A stretch of 64,000 nucleotides of DNA, taken from contig NZ_WGLO01000001.1 in NCBI RefSeq assembly GCF_016125515.1, positions 310,001 through 374,000 of the forward strand. The letters run 5' to 3'. Positions 8,742-16,864 of the stretch are shown piece by piece. This DNA is from Hyphomonas sp. GTDB taxonomy: Bacteria > Pseudomonadota > Alphaproteobacteria > Caulobacterales > Hyphomonadaceae. The position numbers were made by a program, and so were the translations under genes. The notes beneath the pieces were generated by a model. The model was not told the origin of the DNA and did no database searches. It worked only from the letters and a program-made list of their open reading frames with translations. Each line of letters starts with the position of its first letter. Within the stretch, counting starts at the first letter, position 1.

Positions 8742-9761
8742 TTATCTGATCCAGCGGTTGGCGCGTTCGAGCAGGCCGATGGTGCTGGCGTGCAAGCGAT
8801 CGCCGGTTTCTTTGGGCGCCTTGCCGGCGCGGGCACGCGCATAGGTGCCTTCGAGGATGATGCCGAGCTTGTAGCAGGCGAGCACGCCGTACCAGTGGAT
8901 GTGAGAGAGGTCGCGCGTCGTCTGCGTGGCATAGTGGGCGACAAGTTCGTCCGCCGACGGAAAGCCTTCCCAGGGCGTGACGGTGACGGCGGTGGCCTCG
9001 CCCTCGGGCCAGGTGGCGAGCAGCCAGCCGAGATCGAGCAGCGGATCGCCGATGGTGGTGAGTTCCCAATCGACGATGGCGGCCAGGCGAGGCGCGTCGA
9101 ACCGGTACATCACATTGGCGAGGTGATAGTCGCCGTGGATGATGCCTGGCTGGAAGCTCGGCGGCCGGTTATCTTCCAGCCAGCGGCCGACCCGGTCAAC
9201 ATCGGGGAGGTCCTTGCGGCCGTCCCATTCCGGAAATTCGGCATAGGAATCTAGCTGGGCCTTCCAGCGGCTGACCTGACGTTCGAGAAAGTTGTCGACC
9301 TTGCCGAGGCCATCGAGGCCGAGCTCAAGATAATCCAGCGCGCCCAGGGCCGCGATACCGTCGACGAGGGAGAAGCCCATCTGGCGGCGCAGGTCCGGCG
9401 ACGAGGCGAAGGGCTCCGGCAGGCCGGTTGAGGGATTGTAACCCTCGATCGGCTCCATCAGGTAGAAGGCGGCGCCCAGAACCGTTTTATCCGGACAGGC
9501 CGCGATCAGGCCGGGATGGGGCACCGGCGTGCCCTTCAGCGCGGCGAGCACGCGCGCTTCGCGGCGCATCGTCTCGTTCGAATTCGCGCGCAGGACCGGC
9601 GGCGGACGACGCAGTACATAAGTGCGCCCGGCGCGGTCGAACTTCAGGAGGATGTTCTGTGTACCACCCGCGAGACGTAACGCGGATGTGATTGGACCGG
9701 CGCCGAGCCCCTGACCATCCATCCAAGCGGCCAGCGCCTCAAGGTTTACGTGATTGTTCAA
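8742..9761 (-). CDS. Phosphotransferase family protein (APH/ACAD-associated type)
   Basis: 339 residues. An aminoglycoside-phosphotransferase-like kinase fold: ILLKFDRAGRTYVLRRPP, the catalytic-loop IIHGDYHLANVMY (HGD-x4-N) near residue 205, and the metal-binding AIVDWELTTIGDPLLDLGWL. Members of this subgroup accompany acyl-CoA dehydrogenases in bacteria and in the human ACAD10/11 fusion, so a role in hydroxy-acyl-CoA breakdown is more likely than antibiotic resistance. The start codon is TTG at 9761, supported by AGAGGAAG a few bases upstream. Divergent from the TetR regulator (68-bp gap), same strand as the dehydrogenase. Confidence 0.88.
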   Translation of the reverse strand: MNNHVNLEALAAWMDGQGLGAGPITSALRLAGGTQNILLKFDRAGRTYVLRRPPPVLRANSNETMRREARVLAALKGTPVPHPGLIAACPDKTVLGAAFYLMEPIEGYNPSTGLPEPFASSPDLRRQMGFSLVDGIAALGALDYLELGLDGLGKVDNFLERQVSRWKAQLDSYAEFPEWDGRKDLPDVDRVGRWLEDNRPPSFQPGIIHGDYHLANVMYRFDAPRLAAIVDWELTTIGDPLLDLGWLLATWPEGEATAVTVTPWEGFPSADELVAHYATQTTRDLSHIHWYGVLACYKLGIILEGTYARARAGKAPKETGDRLHASTIGLLERANRWIR

Positions 9762-9829
9762 GGCCGCTTCCTCTTAGCCAACTGGATAATACGATTGACG
9801 CGCGGCGCGGAAGATTGCAAGCTTTCCCC

Positions 9830-10468
9830 ATGGTTCGCCTGCAGGAAAAACCAGAGAGCGATGCGGTTGACGCGCTGAAGCGCGCGGCCCTCAAGCTGTT
9901 TGCTGAACGGGGCGTGGACGGGGTGACCGTTCGGGAAATCGCAGCGGCGGCCGGGCAGAAGAACCACGGGGCCGTAGGCTATCATTTCGGGTCGAAAGCC
10001 GAACTGATCCGCACACTTGTGGTGGACGGCGCGAAGCTTATCGACGACCGGCGCAATGCCGGGCTGGACGCGCTCGAGAAGACGGGGCGGCGCGTGAAGC
10101 TGGAAGAGGTTGTGCGCCTCATCGTCTTCAGTTCAATCGATCTGGCGCCGAAAGGCGAAGAGGAATGCTATAATCGGTTCGTCGTGCTGCTGGCCATGAC
10201 GCACCGGGAACAATTCCTCGATGCGCTGGCCGACCGGTGGAACCGCGGCTACCAGCGCAGCCTTGTGCACCTGCGCTACTGGATGCGCCGCCTTCCGCGC
10301 GCCAAGCAGACCGAGCGCATTGTGTTCTTCGAGGCCATGTTCGGGACCGTGCTGGCTTCGCGCGAAGCCCGGCTGGCGGACTCTTCGCGTGCGCACCCGA
10401 CCTGGTCGAAAGCCGCGACGCTGGACCATCTGGTCACGTCGCTGATGGCGATCATCACAGCGCCTTAG
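9830..10468 (+). CDS. TetR/AcrR family transcriptional regulator
   Basis: 212 residues from the ATG at 9830. The N-terminal ~50 residues form the TetR helix-turn-helix: ALKLFAERGVDGVTVREIAAAAG, then GAVGYHFGSKAELI. The C-terminal ligand/dimer domain is not diagnostic. It is divergent from the phosphotransferase-alcohol dehydrogenase pair across 68 bp, the usual arrangement for a local repressor; I saw no convincing palindrome there. Its stop is interlocked with that of the convergent uracil-DNA glycosylase (10465-10468). A longer frame beginning at 9692 would overlap the divergent gene and is rejected. Confidence 0.9.
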   Translation: MVRLQEKPESDAVDALKRAALKLFAERGVDGVTVREIAAAAGQKNHGAVGYHFGSKAELIRTLVVDGAKLIDDRRNAGLDALEKTGRRVKLEEVVRLIVFSSIDLAPKGEEECYNRFVVLLAMTHREQFLDALADRWNRGYQRSLVHLRYWMRRLPRAKQTERIVFFEAMFGTVLASREARLADSSRAHPTWSKAATLDHLVTSLMAIITAP

Positions 10469-11118
10469 CCCGCCGTCTCGCGCGCCGCCGCAAACACATC
10501 TTCGAACATTTCGGCGGTGAGCCGGCCGGTATTCGTGTTGTAGCGCGAGCAATGATAGGATGATAGCAGCGTGACGGGCCGTCCGTTCACGGACACATCA
10601 TAACGCGAGCCGTGGCCGAAGGGATGGGCCGAGACTTTCAGCCCGAGCGCGCGCAGCGTGGAATCATGGCTGATCTTTCCGAGGCAGACGATGACTTTCA
10701 GTTTCGGCATCGCGGCGATGCGCGCTTCCAGAAATGGCCGGCATTTGTTGATCTCCTCGCCGATGGGCTTGTTCTCCGGCGGCACGCAGCGCACGGCATT
10801 GGTGATCATCGCACCGGTGAGCACGAGACCGTCGTTCGGGTCGGCCGCGAACTTGCCTTTCGAGAAGCCGAACTTGTCGAGCGTCGCGTAGAGCAGGTCG
10901 CCCGCCCAGTCGCCGGTGAAGGGACGGCCGGTGCGGTTTGCGCCGGTCACGCCGGGCGCGAGGCCGACGATGAGCAGCTTCGCCGCCTCGGCGCCGAAGC
11001 TCGGCACGGCGCCATTGAACCAGTCCGGATGCTTCGCCTGAACGCTCTCGCGGTATGCGACGAGACGGGGGCAGAGCGTGCAGCTGGCCGGGGCTTCGGG
11101 TGGGAAGCTAATACCCAT
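10465..11118 (-). CDS. Type 5 uracil-DNA glycosylase (UDGb-like)
   Basis: 217 residues from the ATG at 11118. Removes uracil (and in this family other deaminated bases) from DNA. Family hallmarks: CTLCPRL cysteines near the N-terminus, the motif A block VGLAPGVTGANRTGRPFTGD, ITNAVRCVPPENKP, KVIVCLGKISHD and the motif B segment SSYHCSRYNTNTGRLT. Cysteines are compatible with an Fe-S cluster. The catalytic region has Ala-Pro rather than an Asp-rich motif, as in family 5. The start overlaps the end of the gamma-glutamyltransferase gene by 11 bp, so translation is probably coupled. Confidence 0.92.
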   Translation of the reverse strand: MGISFPPEAPASCTLCPRLVAYRESVQAKHPDWFNGAVPSFGAEAAKLLIVGLAPGVTGANRTGRPFTGDWAGDLLYATLDKFGFSKGKFAADPNDGLVLTGAMITNAVRCVPPENKPIGEEINKCRPFLEARIAAMPKLKVIVCLGKISHDSTLRALGLKVSAHPFGHGSRYDVSVNGRPVTLLSSYHCSRYNTNTGRLTAEMFEDVFAAARETAG

Positions 11119-13045
11119 CCGCAGCGCCGTCTTTCCGCATTTCTGTGGCGGCGATCCAGGCGCCGGTTTCGAAGTCGCGCATGATGGCCTGGTAGCCGCC
11201 GGCGTTGGCACGGATGTATTCCACCTTGTGGCCGCGCGCTTCGAGCTCGGCTTTGGTGGCTTCCGGAATGCCGCCTTCGATCTGGACGACGCCCATATTC
11301 GCCTCACACGAATCGCCGTCGAGCGCGTTCGTGGGCTCGCAGCCGCCGACATGTTCCCAACGCGCGGCGTCGCCGGCTTCCTGCAGGCCCATGTCATAGT
11401 CGACGAGGTTGAGGATGATCTGCACATGGCCTTGCGGCTGCATGGCACCGCCCATCAGGCCGAAGCTCAGCCAGGGTTCGAACGGGCAGGCCTGCTCGAT
11501 CGGCACAGCGCGCACCTGGCAGGACGGCATGTCCTTCTTGAAGGCAAATGCCGGGATGATCGTGTGGAAAGGCCGTTTGCCGGGCGCCCAGACGTTCGGG
11601 TGGGCGGGGTCCAGGCTGAACAGCTGGCCCCGGTCCTGGAACATGAAGCCGAGACCATCCGGCACAAGGCCCGAGCCCATGCCGCGATAGTTCGATTGGA
11701 TCAGCGAGACCATCATGCCGTCCTTGTCGGTGACGGTAAGGTAGGTCGTGTCGCCGTCTTTCAGCTTGGTATCGGCTTCGGCGCCGTCAAAGGCCGCAAG
11801 GTCTTCTGCGCCGAATGGTTCGATCGGGACGGCCTGCATGGCCGTGCCGGTATCAATCAGCGCGCTCTGGCGGGCGGTCCGGGCAGGGTCGATCAGGGCT
11901 TTCGGCTCGAACCGCGTGAAGGCTGGGTCGGCATAGAAACGGGCCCGGTCCGTAAAGGCGAGGCGCTTGGCCTCCACCTGCGCCATCAGGCTGTCCGCCG
12001 AGCCGAAGCCCATCGAACGCAAGTCGAACTTCTCGAGCATCTGCAGCATCTGGAGCGCGGCGATGCCTTGCGTGTTGGGGCCGAGTTCGCAGACTTTGTA
12101 GTCTTCGCGGTACGTGACGCAGTAGGGCTCGGTCCATTCGCCCTCGTGGACGTTGAAGTCGTCATAGTCGAGATGGCCGCCAATGCCTGCGATATAGGCG
12201 GCCATGTTCTTCGCCATGATGCCCTTGTAGAATTCATCGCGTCCCTTCTTCGCGATGGTCTCCAGCGTGTTCGCAAGGTCCGGATTGCGAAACAGTGTGC
12301 CTTCGCGCGGCGGCGGATCGAAATAGAGCTTCCTCGCGTTCTCGAACTCTTCGAGCATGCCGCTGGCATGCGATTTCGGGAAGGCGACGGCGCTGCGGCC
12401 CCAGTAATAAGCGATCACTTCCGGGATCGGGGCGCCGTTGCGGGCATAGTCGATGGCGGGTTGCAGATTGTCCGCCATCGGACGTTTGCCGAATTTCGCG
12501 TGCAGCGCGTACCAGGCATCGACCGTGCCCGGCACGGTCAGCGGCGCGGTGCCGTGCGGGGGGATTTCCTTGCCGTCCATGAACTTGTCAGCATAGGCCT
12601 GCATATCGGCCAGGGTCGCGTCCATCGGGCTGCGGCCGGAGCCGTTATAACCATAGAGCTTCTGTGTCTTCGGGTCCCAGACGATCGCAAAGAGATCGCC
12701 GCCGATGCCGTTCGCAGTAGGCTCTACGAGGCCGAGCATGGCGTTGGCGGCGATCGCGGCGTCCATCGCGCTGCCGCCTGCTTTCAACACGTCGATGGCG
12801 GTCTGTGTCGCCAGCGGGTGGGCGGTCGCGGCGGCGCCGTTCGGAGCAACGACCGCCGAGCGTACGCCGAGGTCGCGGCCGGAAGGCATGCGTCCGCCGG
12901 GGCCGGGCGCGGCCGGTTCGGTTGATGCGGCGGGCTCAATGGCGGCGGCGGTCAGCGCCGGGGCATCGTCCTCCTCCACATGGACCATCACACAGGCGGA
13001 AAGGATCAGGGCGCCAAAGCCCCCCGCGATCAGGTTGCGCATCAT
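11108..13045 (-). CDS. ggt: Gamma-glutamyltransferase, lipoprotein
   Basis: 645 residues. A signal peptide with lipobox ILSAC at about residues 14-18 predicts envelope anchoring. The enzyme transfers or hydrolyses gamma-glutamyl groups of glutathione and related peptides and matures by autocleavage before a conserved Thr; here the site is DTTYLTVTD, equivalent to TTHxxVxD. Also seen are GGSAMDAAIAAN, NGIGGDLFAIV, GSGRSPMDAT, and the small-subunit block SNYRGMGSGLVP with PGKRPFHTIIPAF. The ATG is 4-bp overlapped (ATGA) with the stop of the upstream TIGR02301 gene and has a GGAAGGGG. Confidence 0.92.
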   Translation of the reverse strand: MMRNLIAGGFGALILSACVMVHVEEDDAPALTAAAIEPAASTEPAAPGPGGRMPSGRDLGVRSAVVAPNGAAATAHPLATQTAIDVLKAGGSAMDAAIAANAMLGLVEPTANGIGGDLFAIVWDPKTQKLYGYNGSGRSPMDATLADMQAYADKFMDGKEIPPHGTAPLTVPGTVDAWYALHAKFGKRPMADNLQPAIDYARNGAPIPEVIAYYWGRSAVAFPKSHASGMLEEFENARKLYFDPPPREGTLFRNPDLANTLETIAKKGRDEFYKGIMAKNMAAYIAGIGGHLDYDDFNVHEGEWTEPYCVTYREDYKVCELGPNTQGIAALQMLQMLEKFDLRSMGFGSADSLMAQVEAKRLAFTDRARFYADPAFTRFEPKALIDPARTARQSALIDTGTAMQAVPIEPFGAEDLAAFDGAEADTKLKDGDTTYLTVTDKDGMMVSLIQSNYRGMGSGLVPDGLGFMFQDRGQLFSLDPAHPNVWAPGKRPFHTIIPAFAFKKDMPSCQVRAVPIEQACPFEPWLSFGLMGGAMQPQGHVQIILNLVDYDMGLQEAGDAARWEHVGGCEPTNALDGDSCEANMGVVQIEGGIPEATKAELEARGHKVEYIRANAGGYQAIMRDFETGAWIAATEMRKDGAADGY

Positions 13046-13464
13046 TCGAATCCCCTTCCGGTGTGTTCCCGCTTCGGGAAATAATGGGTGGCTAGGCGTG
13101 TGGCGATTTCCTGCCCGCGTTCGGCGTAGCGGGCCTCTGCGGCCACCGCCTCTGTATCGCAGACGAGATACTGCCGGCTGACATCCGAAAAGGCGTCGTT
13201 GAACTCGCGCACCAGAGATGAACGCAGGTTGCCGGGATCGGGCGCTTCATAGGCCAGCATGTCGGTCATGTAGCGGCGCCAGTACTGGTCGTCGCGGCCA
13301 TTGCAGCGCACGCGGATGGCATGGGCCGAGCCGAGAATGGCCGCGAGATCGGCGGCATCGCGGAAATAATCAGGCCCCCGCGCAGGCAGGCCGGATTGTG
13401 CGGTGCTTGTGCCCGCTACCAAGGCGAGGCTAAGCATCAGGGCATGAAAACCTGTTTTCTTCAT
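13042..13464 (-). CDS. TIGR02301-type exported protein
   Basis: 140 residues with an N-terminal signal peptide (MKKTGFHALMLSLALVAG, cleavage after STAQ). The mature part resembles TIGR02301, a short alphaproteobacterial exported family of unknown function, in AILGSAHAIRVRCNGRDDQYWR, the EAPDPGNLRSSLVREFNDAF block and a C-terminal cysteine. Its stop overlaps the ggt start by 4 bp (ATGA), so they are translationally coupled. Its 5' end overlaps that of the divergent hydroxyacid dehydrogenase by 21 bp. Confidence 0.82.
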   Translation of the reverse strand: MKKTGFHALMLSLALVAGTSTAQSGLPARGPDYFRDAADLAAILGSAHAIRVRCNGRDDQYWRRYMTDMLAYEAPDPGNLRSSLVREFNDAFSDVSRQYLVCDTEAVAAEARYAERGQEIATRLATHYFPKREHTGRGFE

Positions 13465-14436
13465 GCGCGGACATTCGCCCGCCTTCGCCCGCGGCTCAAG
13501 GGGCTGGAAGCCGCTGTCCGTTTCGTAACTCTCGACGATGCCGGCAAGGCGCACGACGCCGGGACCGGCACGACGCTGGATACGCTGCCGCCACTGGACA
13601 TCGCCTTCGGCAACTCGGACGCGTTCTATTCGCCATCGGTGCGCGAGTTCATGACGGCCATTCTCAAGAGTCCGGAGTTTGACTGGTTCCAGTCCGCCGC
13701 CGCAGGCATCGAGAACCCCGGTCTGATGATGATCGGCCAGAAGGCGCGCCGGTACACGACGAATCACACCCAGTCCGAATCGATGGCCGAATGGGCGCTC
13801 TGGCAGGCGCTGGACTTCCTGCGCGAAGGTCCTGCCCACCGGGCGTTGCAGGCGCAGAATAAATGGCGACGCGTGAAGGCGCGCGAGATCCGGGGCTCGC
13901 GCTGGCTCGTGTTCGGCTATGGCTCGATCGGCCAGTCGGTCGGCCGCAGGGTTTCGGCTCTGGGCGGTGACGTGACCGGCGTGCGCCGCTCGCCGGGTCC
14001 CGCTGAAGGCGCGGCCCGCATCGTGGCGCCCGATACGCTGATGGCCGAGCTGCCGCGTGCTGATGTCGTCCTGCTCTGCCCGCCGCACACGCCGGAAACC
14101 GAGAACATGGCGAATGCGGATTTCTTTGCCGCGATGGCCCCCGGCGCCCTATTCATGAACCTGGGGCGCGGGGCGCTGGTCGACGAGGCGGCACTGGTTG
14201 CTGCGCTGGACGCCGGCCGGCCGGCCTTTGCGGCGCTCGACGTGACCCGCACCGAACCGCTGCCGCCGGACAGTCCGCTCTGGCAACATCCCCGGATCGT
14301 GATCACGCCGCATGACAGTTCCGACACGCCCGGCACGGTGGAGGGCGCAGACGACACATTTCTCGCCAACCTTTCGCGCTATGTCGCGGGCGAACCGATG
14401 AAGCACCTCGTGGATCCGGCCGCGTTCAAGACCTGA
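13444..14436 (+). CDS. D-2-hydroxyacid dehydrogenase family protein
   Basis: 330 residues from the ATG at 13444. The NAD-binding core shows the glycine motif VFGYGSIGQSVGRR, then VVLLCPPHTPETENM, the LGRGALVDEAALVAAL block with the catalytic Arg region replaced by a typical NLGRG, and a catalytic His in ITPHDSSDTP. It probably reduces 2-oxoacids with NAD(P)H; substrate unknown. It starts 21 bp inside the divergent TIGR02301 gene, and corA follows 7 bp after its stop. Homologues starting further downstream are possible, but the N-terminal domain looks complete. Confidence 0.87.
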   Translation: MKTCFLHARTFARLRPRLKGLEAAVRFVTLDDAGKAHDAGTGTTLDTLPPLDIAFGNSDAFYSPSVREFMTAILKSPEFDWFQSAAAGIENPGLMMIGQKARRYTTNHTQSESMAEWALWQALDFLREGPAHRALQAQNKWRRVKAREIRGSRWLVFGYGSIGQSVGRRVSALGGDVTGVRRSPGPAEGAARIVAPDTLMAELPRADVVLLCPPHTPETENMANADFFAAMAPGALFMNLGRGALVDEAALVAALDAGRPAFAALDVTRTEPLPPDSPLWQHPRIVITPHDSSDTPGTVEGADDTFLANLSRYVAGEPMKHLVDPAAFKT

Positions 14437-14443
14437 GGCGCAC

Positions 14444-15451
14444 ATGATCCGTACCTATGCAAACCAGTCCGGCCGGTTTGTCTTGGCGGGCGCAGACCTC
14501 GCCGCACTCGACAGCGCGGTCTGGATCGACCTGATGCGGCCGACGAAGGATGAGGAAACAGCGGTCGAACGCGCCTTCGGCATAGACGTGCCGACGCGCG
14601 AGGAGACCAGCGAGATCGAACTGTCGAGCCGGCTCTATGCTGAGGACGGCGCGCATTTCATGACCGCCATGATGCTGTCGCATACCGATGGCGACAATGT
14701 GCTGCTGTCGCCTGCAACCTTCGTGCTGGCCGGCGACAGGCTGGTGACCGTGCGGTATGAAGAGCCACGCGCCATCGACACGTTCGTGGCGCGCAGCCAG
14801 AAGGCCGGCCCGATGACGGCCGAGGCGCTGTGCGCCGGTCTGCTGGAAGCCCTGATCGAACGTTCCGGCGACGTGCTGGAACGCACCGGACATGAGCTGG
14901 ACACTGTTTCGCGCGAGATCTTCTCCATCGAGCCGCCGGTGCCGAAGGCGACCGGGGCGGCAGCCCTGCTGCTGCCGAAGCCGAAACCCAAGCCGCGCGA
15001 TTTCCAGTCCGTGCTCGAACAGATCGGCCGCAAGGGCGACCTCCTGTCGAAAGTCTATGAAAGCCTCATCTCGGTGCAGCGCTTGCTGATCTATGCGACC
15101 GCCGCTGCGCAGGCCCGCAAGGCGGACAAGGAAGCTTCCAGCCGGTTTAAGTCGCTCGCCCGGGACGTCCAGTCCCTCGTCGACCACGCCGCCTTCCTGA
15201 CCCAGAAGATCAACTTCCTGCTCGATGCAACGCTCGGCATGATCAACATCCAGCAGACTGGGATCATCAAGATCTTCTCAGTCGCGGCGGTGGTGTTCCT
15301 GCCGCCGACCCTAATCGCGTCGATCTACGGGATGAACTTCAAGGTGCTGCCGGAAATCGGCTGGCCTTACGGCTATCCGTTCGCTCTGGCGCTGATGGTC
15401 CTGTCGGCCATCGTGCCCTACCAGTTCTTCAAATGGCGCGGCTGGCTCTGA
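14444..15451 (+). CDS. corA: CorA family divalent-cation transporter
   Basis: 335 residues. The N-terminal two thirds form the cytoplasmic funnel; the C-terminus has two transmembrane segments: the first around ISVAAVVFLPPTLIASI leading into the signature YGMNF at the pore mouth, the second ALALMVLSAIVPYQF. GMN is the selectivity signature of CorA Mg2+/Co2+/Ni2+ channels; these act as pentamers in the inner membrane. It starts 7 bp after the hydroxyacid dehydrogenase and 33 bp before the aldehyde dehydrogenase, suggesting one operon. Confidence 0.93.
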   Translation: MIRTYANQSGRFVLAGADLAALDSAVWIDLMRPTKDEETAVERAFGIDVPTREETSEIELSSRLYAEDGAHFMTAMMLSHTDGDNVLLSPATFVLAGDRLVTVRYEEPRAIDTFVARSQKAGPMTAEALCAGLLEALIERSGDVLERTGHELDTVSREIFSIEPPVPKATGAAALLLPKPKPKPRDFQSVLEQIGRKGDLLSKVYESLISVQRLLIYATAAAQARKADKEASSRFKSLARDVQSLVDHAAFLTQKINFLLDATLGMINIQQTGIIKIFSVAAVVFLPPTLIASIYGMNFKVLPEIGWPYGYPFALALMVLSAIVPYQFFKWRGWL

Positions 15452-15484
15452 GGCCGGCGCCGTTCAATTCCGGAGGATGATTTC

Positions 15485-16858
15485 ATGCCCGACCGTCAGG
15501 TCGCTTCCGTCAATCCCGCCACCGGCGAGACGATCGAAACCTTCACGCCGCTTGCCAATGCCGCCATCGATTCGGCGTTGGCGCGGGCCGAGGCGCAGTT
15601 CGCCAGCTGGCGGCTGACCCCGTTTGCGCAGCGCGCGGACCTGATGCGCAAGGCGGCAGCGGTGCTTGAGGCCCGCCGCGATGTCTATGCGCGCGACATG
15701 GTGCTGGAGATGGGCAAACCGCTCGCGCAGGCAGAAGCGGAGATCTACAAGTGCGCCCTCGTCTGCCGGCACTATGCGGATCATGCCGAAGGATACCTGA
15801 GCGACGAGGTGATTCGCACCGAGGCGAAGTCCGCCTATGTGCGCCACCTGCCGATGGGGCCGGTGCTGGCAGTGATGCCGTGGAACTTCCCGTTCTGGCA
15901 GGTTTTCCGCTTTGCTGCGCCGACCCTGATGGCGGGCAATGTGGGCCTGCTCAAGCACGCCTCGAACGTCTGGCGCTGCGCGCTTCATATCGAAGACGTG
16001 TTCCGCGAGGCCGGGTTTCCGGAGGGCTGTTTCCAGACGCTGCTGATCGGGTCGGGCGCCGTGAAAGGCGTAATCGGGGATCGCCGCGTGCGGGCGGTGA
16101 CGCTGACCGGATCGGGCCCGGCTGGGCGCAGTGTGGCGGCCGCGGCGGGCGATGCCCTGAAGCCCAGCCTGCTCGAACTCGGCGGGGCGGACGCCTTCAT
16201 CGTGATGCCCTCTGCCGACCTGCCGAAAGCGGTTGAGACGGCGGTGAACGCGCGGGTGCGCAACAACGGCCAGTCCGGCATCGCGGCCAAGCGTTTCCTG
16301 GTGCACGCCGATGTGTACGACGAGTTCAGAACGCGGTTCGTCGCCGCGTTCGCGGCCTTGAAGGTCGGCGATCCGATGGACCGCGCCTCTGATGTCGGCC
16401 CGCTGGCCACGTCGAAGATCCGCGACAAGCTGGCCCAGCAGGTCGATGCGAGTGTGGCAGCGGGTGCGCGCCGCCTGACGCCGCTGCAGGCGTTGCCGGA
16501 CAAAGGCTGGTGGTTTGCGCCGCAGATCCTCGAAGCGCCGCCTGCCGGGTCGCCCGCCGCCGAGGAGGAAACCTTCGGGCCGGTCGCCAGCCTCTGGCGG
16601 GCGACCAGTCTCGAAGATGCCATCACCGCCGCAAATGACAGCCCCTACGGTCTCGGCTCGGCAATCTTCACGCAGGACCAGGGCGATATCGACCAGGCCG
16701 TGCGCGATCTCGATGCTGGATCGACCTTCGTCAACGCGCTGGTCGCCTCTGATCCGCGACTGCCCTTCGGCGGCGTGAAGGAGTCCGGCTTCGGCCGCGA
16801 ACTGGCCGCAGACGGCATCCGCGCCTTCATGAATCGCAAGACGGTGTCGATCAGCTAG
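15485..16858 (+). CDS. Succinate-semialdehyde dehydrogenase-like protein lacking the catalytic Cys
   Basis: 457 residues, full ALDH length, most like YneI/Sad-type succinate-semialdehyde dehydrogenases. Seen in order: PWNFPFW with the oxyanion Asn (N134), LLKHASN with the NAD-binding Lys (K157), GSGPAGRSV, LELGGADAF with the general-base Glu (E231), and EETFGPVA and GGVKESGFGREL at the C-terminus. In the nucleophile motif, normally GQxC, the sequence reads NNGQSGIAAKRF: residue 265 is Gly, codon GGC at 16277-16279. Without the Cys, thioester chemistry should fail. The rest is intact, so this is either a pseudoenzyme, a repurposed binder, or a TGC-to-GGC sequence error. Confidence 0.9.
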   Translation: MPDRQVASVNPATGETIETFTPLANAAIDSALARAEAQFASWRLTPFAQRADLMRKAAAVLEARRDVYARDMVLEMGKPLAQAEAEIYKCALVCRHYADHAEGYLSDEVIRTEAKSAYVRHLPMGPVLAVMPWNFPFWQVFRFAAPTLMAGNVGLLKHASNVWRCALHIEDVFREAGFPEGCFQTLLIGSGAVKGVIGDRRVRAVTLTGSGPAGRSVAAAAGDALKPSLLELGGADAFIVMPSADLPKAVETAVNARVRNNGQSGIAAKRFLVHADVYDEFRTRFVAAFAALKVGDPMDRASDVGPLATSKIRDKLAQQVDASVAAGARRLTPLQALPDKGWWFAPQILEAPPAGSPAAEEETFGPVASLWRATSLEDAITAANDSPYGLGSAIFTQDQGDIDQAVRDLDAGSTFVNALVASDPRLPFGGVKESGFGRELAADGIRAFMNRKTVSIS

Positions 16859-16864
16859 CCAGGG

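Noticed and set aside
8742-9761. Aminoglycoside-resistance reading of the APH-fold protein
   Set aside because: The protein and its alcohol-dehydrogenase context match the ACAD-associated phosphotransferase subgroup; no mobile element is nearby.
9692-9829. N-terminal extension of the TetR gene
   Set aside because: It would overlap the 5' end of the divergent phosphotransferase gene, whose start has its own ribosome-binding site; the extension has no homologous TetR sequence.
11078-12925. A 615-residue plus-strand frame across the ggt gene
   Set aside because: Shadow of the real minus-strand gene, with compositional bias and no recognised motif.
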